Assembly (NCBI GenBank): GCA_031835245.1
Contig: JAVKOQ010000240.1
Location: 1 to 64,000, forward strand
Direction: 5' to 3'
Length of the DNA stretch: 64,000 bases
DNA from: Balamuthia mandrillaris
Lineage: Eukaryota; Discosea; Longamoebia; Balamuthiidae
Shown here: one piece after another, positions 1 through 12,023 of the stretch
Position numbering within the stretch: position 1 is the first letter of the stretch
Layout: every line of letters starts with the position of its first letter
Notes under the pieces: model-generated
The model's input: only the letters and a program-made list of their open reading frames with translations
What the model was told of the DNA's origin: nothing
The model's database searches: none
Position numbers and translations under genes: made by a program

Positions 1-2575
1 ATCATCTGTGCAAATTCTTCCATTTCCTCTGCTGTTGCGTCACAAGTTGGAGGTTGCATAAAGAATGTAGACATCCAAAAGGTATAGTCAAGGATAATGT
101 CCCACCAAGACAAAAAACAAAGGGAGAAATGAGAGAGAGAGAGAGAGAGAGAGAGAACAAATACACAAGAACAAGGATATCTTTCATATAATTTCTCGAG
201 CAGGTCTCTTGGTGTCATGAAGGAACGATACGTCAACAAAAATGCTTCTCTGAACTTAGTGTCTGTATTTGACATATATTAGCAATGAAAACAAAACGAT
301 AAAGAGAATTACTGGGTAACAATACCAAAGTATTTGACAGAGGTCAACCATTCAACGAGGCGGTCAGGAGTGGCAGCTCGAATCTTGGGAATAGCGCCAG
401 TATGCGTGCAAGCAAAGTAACGAATGTCGTCACTGTCTTCTTCTTCCCATGTCCACAGTTGCTCTTTCTGATAACACCAAACAACAAGGATTAGAACGAG
501 TATAACAGAGAGAGAAGAAGAGGGGAAAAAAAGATGCCTTTTTTTGTTTCGTTAAAATAGTTGAGCCTGTAGAAGTGGAAGCAAAAACCGGAACTACAGT
601 CGTCATCGAGTAAGTGCGAGTTGACTGCTGTTGTTGCAGTTGCTTATCTTGCTCTTGTTGCGAGGGAGTCGGAATAGTAGAAGAAGCTGTAGTCGAAGGA
701 GAAGGAGAAGTTGAAGAAGTTGATGAAGACGACGCAGAGGTAAAAGAATTAGACGAAGAAGTAGAAGGGGTAGAAGAAGATGAAGCGGATGTAGCAGAAG
801 ATGAAGGAGGAGAAGAAGGAACAGACGGGGAAATGGCAGAGGTGGACGAAGAATTTGGATTTGCGTTTTCGGCAATGATGTAGGAGCCTCCTTGTCTTCT
901 GCCCGATTTATTTCTGCTATGGGACCAAGCTGCCTGTACTGCCGCTGGAACGGATTCCAACGTCGCGAGGCCAAAGGCCACCCCATCTTCGTAGTCCTTG
1001 TTGGCGTCTGTTGTTATTGAAAGACGGAGGAAAAAAAAAAAAGAGAATAAGAAGACGAACAAACAACAACAGTTAAAACAGCCAAATTGCAAGAATAAAA
1101 AAAGATAGCATACTTATGAGAATGGACTCGTCGCCAGAAGTATAGTCATTATTGACCAGCTCACGAAGCGCCCTATCCTGCAAAAATGGATTTACAGTAA
1201 CTTGCATTGATTCTCTCACCTTATCTCTCTTACTTTTCTCCTCGCCTCCTCCTGTTCCTGTGCCACCCGTTCCTACTCCTGTTGCTCCGCCTATCCCACT
1301 TCCTCCTACTCCTCCACTATTTGTCTCCCACTCCTTTCTTTTGTTGATGATGCTATCTTTGGATGAACCTTTTGCCATTTGTTTGCGCATTGATTCTTTG
1401 GCAGAGAATTGCAACGCATAAAACTTGGCTCGAAGTTGGTTGATGCCACTGTTGCTTCCTTTGTGCTTGCTTCTTGGTGATGTTAATTCTTCAAGACTAT
1501 TGTTGGCAGACGATGGAGAAAAAGAAGTAGGCGAAGAAGGAATAGAAGAAGTTGGCGAAGATGAAGCAATTGAAGAAAATACTTTCCCACTAGCTCCTCC
1601 TCCACCGCCTGCTCCTTTGCGAGTGAGAACTGCAGATGCTGAAGAAGACCCTACTGGATGCGTTGGAGAGAAGGATTCTCCTCTGGGACTAGTGGCAGTA
1701 TTACTCATCCCCCGTTTCGTTGTTCTGTTGCCACTGTCCATGTTGTTATTTTGGGTGTTGGCACTGTTGTTATTATTGGAGATTTCTTGCATGAGAGTTG
1801 TTAGTGAGGCTTGCAGTTGGCTCTGCCAATCGAGGGCGTTGCTTCTGTACTTCATATCTTCTTCCTGAAAAATGAAAATGGGTTGTTATTATGTTGTTGC
1901 TGTTGATAGAAACAAGAACAAGAGAACGAGAAAGACAAAGTCCACGAGAGAGAAAAATAGACAACGATGAAGCGAGACAAAGAAGTGGGAAGGTGAAATA
2001 AAAACCAAGAAATAGTAAACAGTTTGATCGTCAAGAAATTGGGAAGGCTGCATGGAGCTAAATATCAGGTTGCAGGCCAACAATCTTTGTCCAAGCTCAA
2101 TGCCAACCCCTCGGGACACCACGCCCAAGCTCTGACGCATCCAGTTGATGGCCTCATGGCCTTCGTTGTTAAACATAAGAGGAGAGAGAGAGATCTCAGC
2201 AAAAGAGCAATAATAAAAACAAACGAAACGAAAAGTGTTGCAGGAGAAGTAGAAAAAGAACAAGAAGCACTAGCACTAGCAACAACAAGAACAGCGCTGC
2301 TAGAACAGGCAAGAGGAGAACAAACCTATAAATTTACACTTTTTCAACGGCTTTTTGGATGTCATCTTTTTCAACTTGGAGGTCTTGCGAAGGGTGGCGC
2401 TGTTCAGGAAGCTGGGGTCCACCTCCATTCTCGCTTTGAAAATGGCACACGCCAGCACCGACTCTGCCGTCGCGTCCTCCCCTACCGACAGCACATGCAC
2501 CCCTCCCTCCATCCAATCCCCTTGATTCCCTCCTCCTCCTCCACCGATCCCTTTTTCCTTTTGTTTGTTCTCCAT
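1..2575 (-). CDS. DEP-domain Ras guanine nucleotide exchange factor (partial, 3' end outside window)
   Basis: Likely activates Ras-family GTPases. Reading down the minus strand, an ATG at 2575 opens exon 1, and a GTAAAT donor leads to an exon ending at 2160 that carries a DEP-like core (HEAINWM, then LGQRLLACNLIF and FLDDQTVYYF). A long Ser/Asn/Gly-rich linker follows (about 1868-1130 and 1010-570). The RasGEF N-terminal motif is split by an intron: IRAATPDRLVEWLTS (about 470-330) joins FLLTYRSFMTPRDLLEKL (about 270-190). The phase-1 junction of these two exons works exactly (donor after TTTG, acceptor AATACAG). The catalytic CDC25-type domain must lie beyond position 1 and is not seen, so the GEF call rests on the N domain. 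DEP-RasGEF combinations are known in amoebae. Introns carry CT runs on the sense strand, for example 128-158. Further 5' exons upstream of 2575 cannot be excluded. Confidence 0.8.
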
Positions 2576-2673
2576 CTTTTTACTTTCGCTTTTCTTCCGC
2601 TACTTCTTCTTCGATTGGTGACCCTCTCACTCTCTACTTCTGTTTTTTTGCAAAAGTGGCCGCGGCTGCTCTT

Positions 2674-3010
2674 GAGAGAGAGAGAGAGAGAGAGAGAGGC
2701 GCGGTGGTGAATGCCGATCCGCCGATGGGAACACAACAGAACCCCTTTTTTTTTTGCCGTTCTATTTTTTTTTGTTTTGCTGTTTTCTATCCGAAGAAGA
2801 GAAGAGGTCGAGCGCAGTAACGGCGTGGTGTTTTAGGTGCACCTCAACCCCCGCAAGGAGAACAGTTTATGTCGACCTGCAAGCCGTGCCTTGCCTTTCT
2901 CCCTTGGCTCCGGTGCCCGGCACTGCTGCCTGCTGGAAAACGCTACCCAAGGAGATGAAGCGCGTGGCGTCGGCTGCCAGGACGTGCAGCTGATGGCATA
3001 AAAAAGTTTT

Positions 3011-3046
<36 letters not shown>
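2674..3046 (-). other. GC-rich segment between CT runs, possible 5' UTR or extra exon
   Basis: Between the RasGEF start (2575) and the Zn2Cys6 gene stop (3152) lie two CT runs on the minus sense (2674-2698 and 3013-3044). In this window such runs mostly sit inside introns. The part between them is GC-richer and open in one minus frame (2992 down to 2867, reading LHVLAADATRF and ending at a stop). A good acceptor (TGCCATCAG) precedes it, and a donor-like GTAAAT lies at about 3127. It could be a 5' UTR exon of the RasGEF gene or a spliced 3' UTR of the upstream gene. No protein family was recognised. Confidence 0.3.
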
Positions 3047-3047
<1 letters not shown>

Positions 3048-3151
3048 CATGGGATGGGATGCATATGTATTGTTTAGAGGCTTGAAAAATTCTGCACAAA
3101 AAATAGAGCACATTGCGATATTTACAGTGAGCAAGAGGAGAGAGATGCAAC

Positions 3152-5220
3152 TTATGGAGAAAGAGGCAAAAACGAGAAGAGAGAATTGAAATGCGGAGAG
3201 GAAGGCGGCGATGCAGAAGATGTGGAAGAAGAGGAAGCGGAAGTGGTGGAGGGAGTGGCGGTGGTGACAGAATAAGGCAACGTAGCCTGCTGAGAGGAGG
3301 AAGACAAAATGGGAGAATTGTTGTAAGGGCTTGTGAAGGAAATGGGTTGACAAGAAGAGGACAGGTGCGTGAAGAAAGAGGGCGGAGAAGAGGAGAAGCC
3401 GCTTAGAGGGGAACCTCCTGTTCCGAAAGGAAAAGGGGAAAAGCTCTCGGCCGTCAAGAAGTTGGATGGAGGAGACCCACCAGCCAAAAGCTGTCCATCC
3501 GAAGCAGAAGCAGATGAAGAAGAGGAGGGAGGAGGAGAAGATAAAGAACGACCGTTGGCAGTGTCAACCACGAAACGGTCGCTCTGAACGATTTCATCTT
3601 CCTCTTCGTTGATGCTTTGAAAGGTGGTAACAGCATCGCTTGAGGCGGATGATGAAGAGATAGCAGCGCCTTTACATGTACAAGAGTGACGCTCCGTTCT
3701 ACAGACGGGACAATTGGATTCAATGATGAGATGAGAGAGCCGCTTTTCCTGTTTGCGGATTTCGCTCAAGATCTCATCAGAGAGAGTGAAATTGATGTCC
3801 TCAAAGCTGCACAGCGACCACAATGGATTGCCTGTTTGGTCATAGAACACTTGAAACGCGGAAGTGGCCTCGAATAAGTCTCCTAACTTTGTACGCCAGA
3901 TCGTCCTCACCCTTTGTATAAGTTTGTTGGTGTTAGCTCAAAGAGACAACAGAGAAGAGAGAAAAGACGCATACCTGACGGTCATGGAAACAGAATCGTG
4001 GTGAGGCTGCAACAGGGGAGCAAGCAGCTCGGTAAAGTAATAACGAACGGGAATAGGAAGAAGCTCCAATCGTTTTGGCGTAAGTCCCACGAGTTCGCTC
4101 TGCAGGAAAAAAAAGGATAGGAAATAGAGTTACAAGAGGATAAGAAGAGGAAAAAAGAGAGAGTCGCTACTTGATCATATTGGAAAAGTTTACAGATGGG
4201 CTCATTGGCAACGAGAATGACACCAGTAGTGGGCGAAGGCGGCTGCATGATGGCATAGGGCTTCTGCAAGCCGCTCTGCTGTAGGAGAGGTATCATGGAC
4301 TGAGCAGGCAGGCGAGAGGCAGAGGGCGACACCGGCACCGTAAATGCATCCAGCTGCATGTAGAGGCAAGGAGGCCGCAGAGAGGGACATGGATGAGAGG
4401 AAGTATAGAGTATTCTGGCTCTAACGTTGTTATCTTCTCCTCCACTTCCTGCGCTTTGTTTTCTGCGTACAGAAATGGAAGCTGTGTAACGATAGGTCTC
4501 TTCCTCGTCATTTTGGTGACGATGATGATGGTGATGAGGATGATGGCAATCAGCATCTTCAAAGGAGGAGGAAGGAGAGGAGGATGAAGAAGAAGGGAAG
4601 GAAGGATAAGGAGGATGTCCTGATGGTGAGGAAGAACGCATGGAAGGACCAACATCTTCTTGAGGAAACCGAAAGGAACGTTTGTTGCTACTGAAGCTGT
4701 CGGATGCGTACGTATTGGTGGTATTATTGCTGGAATTGTTATTTTGTTGCTGAGCTTGAATAAATTGGAGGAGAAGGCCTTGCATTTTACTCATCTCCTC
4801 CTTCAGCTTTCTATTTTCACGCATGATTTCTTCGTTGTTTTCCTTACACATACGAGTTAGTGCATTGAAGGAGAAACAGTCCCAACAACGAAAAAAAAAA
4901 AGAACACATCGCCATGTGAAGGAGAAGCTACCTTGATAAGTTCCTTGAATTCCCTTAATAGTTCCTCTTTCTCAGTTTTAAAAGACGGAGCCACTAACGT
5001 AGAAGACTCGCCACCTGAATAAAACAAATGCAGAAGAAAAGAATGTTAAGAAAGCGGGCAATGAAGAGAAGAGAAGAGAAGAGAAGATGAAGAGAAGAGA
5101 AGAGGAGAAGAGGAAGAGGAGAGGAGAGGAGAGGAGAGAGAGAGAGAAAAAAAAAAAAAAAAAAAAAAAAAAAAGAAAGAGGAGATGAAGGAGAGAGAGA
5201 GAGAGAGAAGGAGAAAGAGA

Positions 5221-5256
<36 letters not shown>

Positions 5257-6374
5257 GAGGGAGGAGAGACCTTCTACAGAAGCACTTGTCGTTTCAGTTC
5301 TTCTTCGCTTGTGGGAGGTGGAGGCTTTGCTTTTTGAAGCTCTGCCAGTAGGTGACGTTTGTCGGGAGGAAGAACTCTGTTCGGCAGCAAAGCTGTTGAG
5401 TTTACTGTTTGGATCTTTTATTGGCTTACGCCCACGTTTCTTTGTACAAAGGAAAGAGAGCTCCGTAATTAGCACAAGAACGAAGGGGAAGTCCTCAAAA
5501 CAAACCTTTAGCTCCGCATCCCTGCACGAGTCGGTCTTTCCGATTGTAATACAACGCCGACACGGCCGTCCTGTGTCACCCCCACACCACAAAGATCAGA
5601 AAACTAATAAACAACGGGGCAAAAAAACAACTTCCACCACAACAAGAACACCGCACAAAGATCAATAGGGGCACCAACACAAGTACCATTGTCACATGCT
5701 GAATGAGACTTTTGGCAGTTGGAACAGGCTCGTTTGACGGCTTTGCGGTTGAGGCCACCGCTGCCCTCACCTCCGCTCCCACCAGAGCCCTCCCCTCCTC
5801 TTCCCTCCCCTTCTCCCCCGCCGTGCCGAGACTGGGGATGATGAAGAGCATGGTAGTGGTGGTTGTCGCCCATAGTGGAAGTTCCTGCCGCCAGGCTATA
5901 GTCCACTTGATGATGAGGAGGGAAGAGGGGATGTGAGTGAGGGTGACGGCGAGCAAAGGGATCCCCTTGGTGTTGGCTGAGAGCAGCCGCTGCAGCGTAG
6001 TCCTCCTCCGCCGTCAACATGGGATAGGAAGAAGGGGAGGAGGAGGAGATGGGCGAATCCTCTTTCTCTCCTTTGACGGGGTGCAACCAAGGATTGTGTG
6101 TGTTGGCAGTGGCGGTGGTGGGCAGATAAGGGGAAGAAGCAGAGGAGGAGGTGGGAGAAGGGGTAGCAGAAGAGGAGGGCACACAAACAACGCTTCCAAA
6201 GCTTCGCCAGCCACGTGAGGGCTGCGGCTGCTGCGGATCCTTTTGTTGGGCGTTGAGAGGGGTGGTGGAGCCGTTATGAGGGGGGGAAGTCGGAAGGCTG
6301 CAACTGCTGGGCAGCGCATCACCACTGACGCCAGCAGTAGTGCCACTGCCCTCTCTCTCCTCGTTGGTGTTCAT
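3152..6374 (-). CDS. Zn2Cys6 transcription factor with PAS-like domain (ERT1/AcuK-type layout)
   Basis: Probable nuclear DNA-binding regulator. The ATG at 6374 starts a Ser/Pro/His-rich region of about 230 residues. It runs into a binuclear zinc cluster split by an intron: ACSNCQKSHSACDN, then GRPCRRC and SCRD, giving spacing C-x2-C-x6-C-x5-C-x2-C-x8-C. The intron is phase 1 (donor GTACTTG near 5690, acceptor ACACAG near 5573). A basic stretch (KRGRKP, HKRRRTE) and a leucine-rich coiled coil (4851-4790) follow. A PAS-like segment comes next (about 4260-3760; VILVANEPICKLFQYDQV, then ELLPIP and later FEATSAFQVFYDQTGNPLW). The tail is Ser-rich, with CPVC and CTC motifs and a TAA stop at 3152. 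Zn2Cys6 plus PAS is the layout of fungal gluconeogenesis regulators. Intron 2 (about 5010-5275) is a mass of CT and T runs in the sense direction. The DNA target is unknown. Confidence 0.8.
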
Positions 6375-7076
6375 CTCCGTCCGTGTGCCGTGCTGGGGTT
6401 TCAAAAGATCCACAAATCCCTCTACTCTTTTTGTCCTCCACTTTTTTTTTCCAACAACAACACAAAATAAAAACTTGGTCACAACCACTACAAAAAAACA
6501 AGCACCACCAAGTGTTTCAGCAAGAGAGAGGGAGGGGCAGAGCTTGCTCTTTCCTCTCTCTTTTCCTTTCTTTCTCTCTCGCCCTTTTGCGCCCTCAACA
6601 ACGTCCACTTGCGGTTTGGTTTGAGAACACACCCATTAGAGTCCGCAAATGAAAATAATTATCGTGGATTATTGCTACCTTATTAAAAATGTTGCGCGTG
6701 AAGTCACCGGCGGGTATTTCGTTGCCCCGCGATTATCGAAACATTTTCGATAGGAAGCCGTATGGGACCCGACAAGAGCGCCCTTCTTCCGCACTATGTT
6801 CTCCTTCCTCACACTCGATCGTTGGACAAAATTCGTACTCATATTGTCTCCACAACATGTGTGGAGAGTTTTCCCGCCATTTTTTTATCAAAGGAAGCAG
6901 CAAAGAGGCAGCAGCGCCTTTCTTTCTTCTTTTTGTAAAAAAGCATTGGAGCCGTTGCCGCCTACCTCGTCGCGTACCCTTTGCGTAGAGAGAGACTGAG
7001 TGTGTGTGCGGTTGGAGATTCGATTTTGAAAAAACAGGAGCAGCAGGAAGGAACCAGAACCACAACACAGAAGAGG
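6375..7076. promoter_or_regulatory. 700-bp divergent intergenic region
   Basis: Separates the divergent starts of the Zn2Cys6 factor (6374, minus) and the Rad16-like gene (7077, plus), so it must hold both promoters and 5' UTRs. The open frames crossing it begin at non-ATG codons (for example TTG at 6981) and show no protein family. No RNA gene or repeat was recognised; there are T runs at 6447-6480 and an AT-rich patch at 6648-6690. Confidence 0.4.
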
Positions 7077-10000
7077 ATGTCAACGAGGGCCACCAGCACC
7101 ACGAACAAACCAAAAAGGCTTGCCAAGAGGAGAAACCGGCCTCTTCAAAGTAATACCGCTTCTTCCACGACAAAAGTTTCGCCGCCACTGCCAAAGGAAG
7201 GAGTGAACAAGGAAAACCAAAAAGAACAAAGCAGCGGCTTGGCCAAGCCCGGAAAAACACACAACAAAACCACTGCCACCACTACCTCAACAAAACAAAC
7301 AAAAACGACAGCGATTCCCTCGCGGACACAACAGGCGGCTCCTCCTCTTTCGCTTAAGAGCCAACCTCGAGGCGCCCACGCTGCTTCTCGCAAGGTCATC
7401 GAACTCCTTAGCAGCAGCAGTTCTTCCGAGGAAGAGAGAGGCATCAGCGATGACACTGACTTTGACTCTGACTCGGGCTCGGACTCTGAAACTGGGAGAA
7501 TGGATATGAACTCCTCTACTTCTGCTGCAAAGAAACACGTGAAAGAAGAGGAGGAGGAAGAAGACCCCGAGGTCGAAGCTCTCAACAAACAGTTTGCCAA
7601 GATGAAGAGCCCAAGCGACCATGTCTCTTCTTCTGTTAAAAGTCAAGGTCGTCCTCCTGCTGTTCCTGTTGTTGCGGCTGCCTCTAAGCAGACAACCACG
7701 ATAACAGCAGCCATGAAACCTAAGCCAAATCCGGTTGCTCTCTTTGCCAACAAAGCTTCTACTCCTCCAACTCCTTCCACTTCTTCCACTTCTTCTTCGA
7801 TGCAGCAACATCCAACGAGTGTTTCGCATACAGCTGCAGTGATACCCATCTTTGCGGCAACAACAAACCCAAAAAATATTCCTCGAATGAGTGCTGCTGA
7901 GATCAAAGCTGCCGTTCGTGCCCAAAACATGGCTCAGCTCCAACAACAGCAACAAAAACAACAACCAAAGCAACAATCCGAACTTTCTCTTCCTTCTGCT
8001 CATTTTTCTTCTGGTTCTGGTTCTGCTTCTTCTGCCTCTTCTTTCTCAGTGATACCTTCAACAGGTGTTAGTGACTCTTTAGATTCCACTGATGAGTTAG
8101 AAAAAGTTTTTGAAAGACTTCAGCTTTCGACGACGACCACTTTCTTAGAGAAGAAGAAAATGCAGACTGCGAAGAAGTCGTCTTCTGAAGAGGAGGAAAA
8201 TGGTGATACGGAGGGAGAAGATGGAGAAGTTGAAGACGAGAATGAGGAAGACGATGCTCGCTTGCAGCCGCCTAGATTGAAGGTTACGCTTCTTCCACAC
8301 CAAAGGGATGCCTTGAAGTGGTTCCTTGGAAATGAAGCGCCTGAGAGCAAAGTGAAGGGTGGCATTCTCGCCGATGACATGGGTCTTGGTAAAACGGTTT
8401 GTTTCTTCTTCCTGCTTTCTTCGTATTTCTACTCACAAAAACGTTGTGCTCAGGTCCAAATGATCTCGCTGATGCTGGCTAACCAACCCACTGACAACGT
8501 GCCAGAAGATCAGCGAGGCACACTTGTAGTTTGCACCGTCTCCACTCTGAACCAATGGTACTCTGAGTTGCAGGAACGAGTCAGGAAGGGCACCTTCAAT
8601 GTTAGCATCTATCACGGCTCTTCCAAGAAGCGACTGCAAGCGAGTCTGGAGGAATATGATGTTGTGTTGACCACTTATGGCACTCTTGCCGCTGAGTACG
8701 TTCCTTCTCCCGATGAAAAGAGCAAGAAGAAAACGGCCGCAAAGAAAACGACGACGACAAGAAGACGAAAGAAGGCCTCTCCCTTGTACAATATGTGTTG
8801 GTGGAGAGTGATTCTGGACGAGGCACATGCCATCAAGAATAAGGACTCAAAGACAGCCAAAGCTACCTTTGCTCTGAGTGCTCGAAGCAGATGGTGCTTG
8901 ACTGGAACTCCCATTCAGAACAGTTTGGATGATCTCTGGAGGTTTGTTGACAATGAGATCTTGCGTCTTCTCTCCGCTTTTCGCTTTTTCTTTTCTCTTT
9001 CTTTATCTTCCTCTTACGTGTATTTTGTTGATGACTTATTTCTTAACTTCACTGCAATACAGTTTGCTCCATTTTCTGCATTTGCCTGATTTTGAGACGA
9101 AAGACTGGTGGAACCAGTACATCCTCAGAGCAGTAAAGAGCAATTTTAAGCCTACACAGGATCGTGGCTTTCTCCGTCTGCAAACCATCCTGAAACCTCT
9201 TCTGCTTCGACGAGTGAAGGACCAAACCTATCGTGGCAAACCGATCCTCGATCTTCCTCCCGTCACTCATCATGTTCAGCTTTCTGAGTTTGAAGCGGAA
9301 GAAAAGATATTCTATGACGGCATTTGGGAGGTTAGTTATTAGTTTTTTTTTTGTTTAGTTTTTGTTGTTTTGTTTAGTTTTTGTTTTTGTTTTTTAATTC
9401 TTTCGCTTTTGCTAACTTTGTTGCTTTCTCTTTTTCATTGCAGAAAGCAAAATTGTCGTTCAAAAATTTGATGCGTGGCGATGCCGAGATGACTTACATG
9501 CAAGTTTTAGAATGGTTGCTTCGTCTGCGTCAGGTGGGTCCTTCTTTCTGCTTACTTCTTCCGTCGTATTCTTTCCATTATTGACACTACAAAACAAACA
9601 AAAGGCTTGCGACCATCCATACTTGGTACTGAAAGGTCAAGCCGGACAAATCGGTTCATCTTCTTCTCTCACAGGAAACCTCAACGACGATGACGACGGC
9701 GATAAAGTTGCATTCAAGGAAATGGATGAATACGAGTTTCTCAACAAAGAGTATAAAACTGCTTTGCGCATATTTAATGGTATGGCAAGAAAGAAACAAC
9801 GACAACCAAAAGATCACGATGACTCTTCTTTTGTTGGGTCGTTGGAATCGATGAATGAGCCGCGTACTCCAACGAAGAACACGCAACTGAAGCTGAGAGA
9901 TGTTGTGCTCTCTCCTTCAAAAAAGAACCCAGAAGCTTCTCTGCACAACATTTGTTCGCTTTGTCAAAACGCTTTGGAAGAGGATGCTGTTTGTGCTCCT

Positions 10001-10138
10001 TGTCGGTATGTCGCTTCGACTCTTTTCTTTTCTTTTCTTTATGGCAGCGCTAAACTCCTGTTATATTATTTCATCTCTTCTCCCTTCCTCTTCTGCTTGC
10101 TTTCCTTCCATTGAACAGTCACCAATTTTGTAAAGAGG

Positions 10139-10178
<40 letters not shown>

Positions 10179-11083
10179 CGCTTCCTTTTCTGAAACTTTC
10201 CTTCTCTGTTTTCTTGCTTAAACATAGTGTATGGATGAGTGGTTAGAGCAGAATAACTCGTGTCCAGTGTGTAAGATCTCTCTTAAATCTGCTCAGCTGT
10301 CTTCTGCTGGAAATATGCATTGTTCTCCCATTCCTAAGGGCCGACCTAGCTTGTACTTTTCTCTCTTTTGGTTCTCTTCTTTGTTAATGTTGCTCATGTT
10401 TTTCTGGTGTAAAAGCGGAGGAGCATCAACGCCGATGGCAAGCACGAAGATCAAAGCACTCATCGCAGAGTTGGTAAGGTTGAGGCCAACGGGAGAGAAG
10501 AGCATCATCTTTTCTCAGTTTACTTCGTACTTGGACTTGGTAGAAGTGTTTTTGGCGAAACACGGCTTTAAATGGACTCGCCTTGATGGAACCATGACCC
10601 AAGTTCGTTCCTTGTTCTTCTTCGTCTCCCTCTTCTTCTCTCTAACATTCAACAAACAAAAGGAACAACGGGCAGACGCAATCCAAACGTTCAAAACAAA
10701 GCAGGACGTGAACATATTTGTGGTGAGCTTGAAGGCAGGTGGCACTGGCCTCAATCTTACTGTAGCCTCTCGAGTCTTCTTGTTGGATCCCTGGTGGAAT
10801 CCTTGCATTGACCAGCAAGGTTAGTCTTTCATTCTTGCTGTAAACGTGTTGGTATCTAACAAAACAAAAACAACAAACAGCGATAGACAGAGCACACAGA
10901 TTGGGCCAAAAGAGACCAGTCGTTGTCACTCGCTTCCTGATGAAGAACTCCATTGAGGAGAGAATAATGGAACTGCAGGAAAAGAAAAAGGCATTGGCGC
11001 AAGGCGCACTCTGCCCAGAGAAGAGGGAGAGCGTCTCCCGACTTACCATCAAAGACTTGAAGCTGCTCTTCCGCGACTTTTAA
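7077..11083 (+). CDS. Rad5/Rad16-type SNF2 ATPase with embedded RING finger
   Basis: Swi2/Snf2 DNA translocase and likely E3 ubiquitin ligase in nuclear DNA repair. Ten exons: 7077-8396, 8454-8941, 9063-9330, 9444-9533, 9605-10005, 10119-10137, 10228-10352, 10416-10602, 10663-10819, 10881-11083. The N-terminal 400 residues are Ser/Thr/Gln-rich and disordered. Then come motif I (ADDMGLGKT, split after T by intron 1), the DEAH box, [14 protein letters not shown], a C3HC4 RING ([28 protein letters not shown]), [31 protein letters not shown] and the final RAHRLGQ. A RING between the two ATPase lobes defines the Rad5/Rad16/HLTF group. No HIRAN domain was seen, so Rad16-like is preferred over HLTF. 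The ATG at 7077 was chosen because the upstream open frame starts at TTG. Exon 6 is only 19 nt and encodes part of the RING. Confidence 0.93.
10119..10137 (+). other. 19-nt micro-exon within the RING finger
   Basis: Sequence between acceptor TTGAACAG and donor GTCTCTTTC. Joining CG from the previous exon gives R-H-Q-F-C-K-E, supplying the His and a Cys of the C3HC4 RING. Skipping it would remove zinc ligands and shift the frame (19 is not a multiple of 3). The following intron holds a CT run (10143-10172). Confidence 0.8.
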
Positions 11084-11284
11084 GAAAACCGTCATGCGAT
11101 GAGTTTTTCTTATCTTGAGGGATGCAGAAAGGAAAGAAAGAAAGAAAGGAAGGAAGGAAAGATGGTTTGGAGTTGTCTTTCTTTTCTCTCTTGTTTTCTT
11201 TCTTTCTTTCTTTTCTTATCCTGTTCAATTTTCTTTCCATTCTATTTATGTATACTGAACATTACCATCCATCAGTCCTCTTCC

Positions 11285-11317
<33 letters not shown>
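11285..11317. repeat. CT microsatellite in 3' flank of EF-hand gene
   Basis: Pure CT tract on the plus strand just downstream of the EF-hand gene stop (11327, minus), so it reads GA on that gene's sense strand. This is opposite to the CT polarity inside most introns of this window. Confidence 0.85.
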
Positions 11318-11326
11318 ATGTTGTTA

Positions 11327-11948
11327 CTATTGCTGAAAGGCAGCAAATTTGGCAGCAAAGTTCGCTTTGGACTTGGCCTTCTCCTCTGCAGCCAGCCTCT
11401 CCCTCTCTCTCTCCGCCTGGGCCTCCTTCTCCCTCCTCCTCTCTTCCCTCCTTTGGGCCGCCTCCGCCTTGACCTCCGCCTCGAGCTCCTCCTTGGTCTT
11501 GCCGCGCACCTGGGCCATCTGCTCCTCAAAATGCTTGGCCTTGCCGGCCAGGCTCGTTTGGTAGATGCGGCCAAAGAGGGTTAGCGCTGGAGCTTCTTTG
11601 CCTGCTTCTTTCTTTGGGTGAAGCACCTTTTTTTTTCAAACCAGTGTGAGAAAGAAAATGAGAGGAAGAGAGCGAGAGAAAAGAGTTCAGTACTCTCAAA
11701 AAGTCGTGGAAACTGATGGAACCGCTGTTGGAGGTGTCGACCTCGGCGATCATGTCCTTGAGCTGCAGGTGGGTTTTGGGTTGGCCCAGCTTCTCCATCA
11801 TGCCTTTCACCTCCTCAAAGTCCAAGCTGCCATCTTGGTTGAGGTCGAAGCGACGAAAGTTGCTCTTCAGCTCCTCGACCTTGCTGCGAAGGTAGAACTC
11901 GGGGAACTCGGCTTTTATTTCCTCAAAGGACGACGCCAGGGTCAACAT
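11327..11948 (-). CDS. Swiprosin/EFHD-like EF-hand protein with C-terminal coiled coil
   Basis: Calcium-binding, probably actin-associated cytosolic protein. Two exons: 11694-11948 and 11327-11626, joined in phase 0 (donor GTACTG, acceptor AAAAAG). The N-terminus EIKAEFPEFYLRSKVEELK leads into EF-hand 1 (DLNQDGSLDFEE, canonical) and EF-hand 2 (DTSNSGSISFHD, with Asp instead of Glu at loop position 12). A linker (LTLFGRIYQTSLAGKAKHFEEQ) precedes a charged helix rich in Arg, Glu and Ala, ending in AAKFAAFQQ. This order, two EF-hands then coiled coil, and a length of 185 residues match EFHD1/EFHD2. It is divergent from the COPS9 gene across a 247-bp spacer containing a GTCGAC element at 12014. 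Confidence 0.82.
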
Positions 11949-12013
11949 CTTCTTTGCTCTCTCTTTCTCTTTTCGTTTTAATTTTTGTTTTTCTGAACGA
12001 ACGTTACATTTTC

Positions 12014-12023
12014 GTCGACAATA
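12014..12023. promoter_or_regulatory. GTCGACAATA element in divergent promoter
   Basis: Palindromic GTCGAC followed by an A/T tail, 66 bp from the EF-hand gene start (11948) and 182 bp from the COPS9 start (12196). One of several similar elements in 5' flanks here (19325, 21328, 39484, 41739, 47779, 47832). A regulatory role is inferred from position only. Confidence 0.35.

Noticed and set aside
614-883. Plus-strand acidic open frame (Glu/Asp-rich) across 614-883
   Set aside because: It is the antisense of the Ser/Thr/Pro-rich linker of the RasGEF gene; low-complexity repeats open several frames.
10353-10415. Continuous frame through a 63-nt segment in the Rad16-like gene
   Set aside because: The segment is in frame and stop-free but encodes a Phe/Leu run foreign to the family, begins GTACTT and ends TAAAAG; treated as an intron, though retention is possible.
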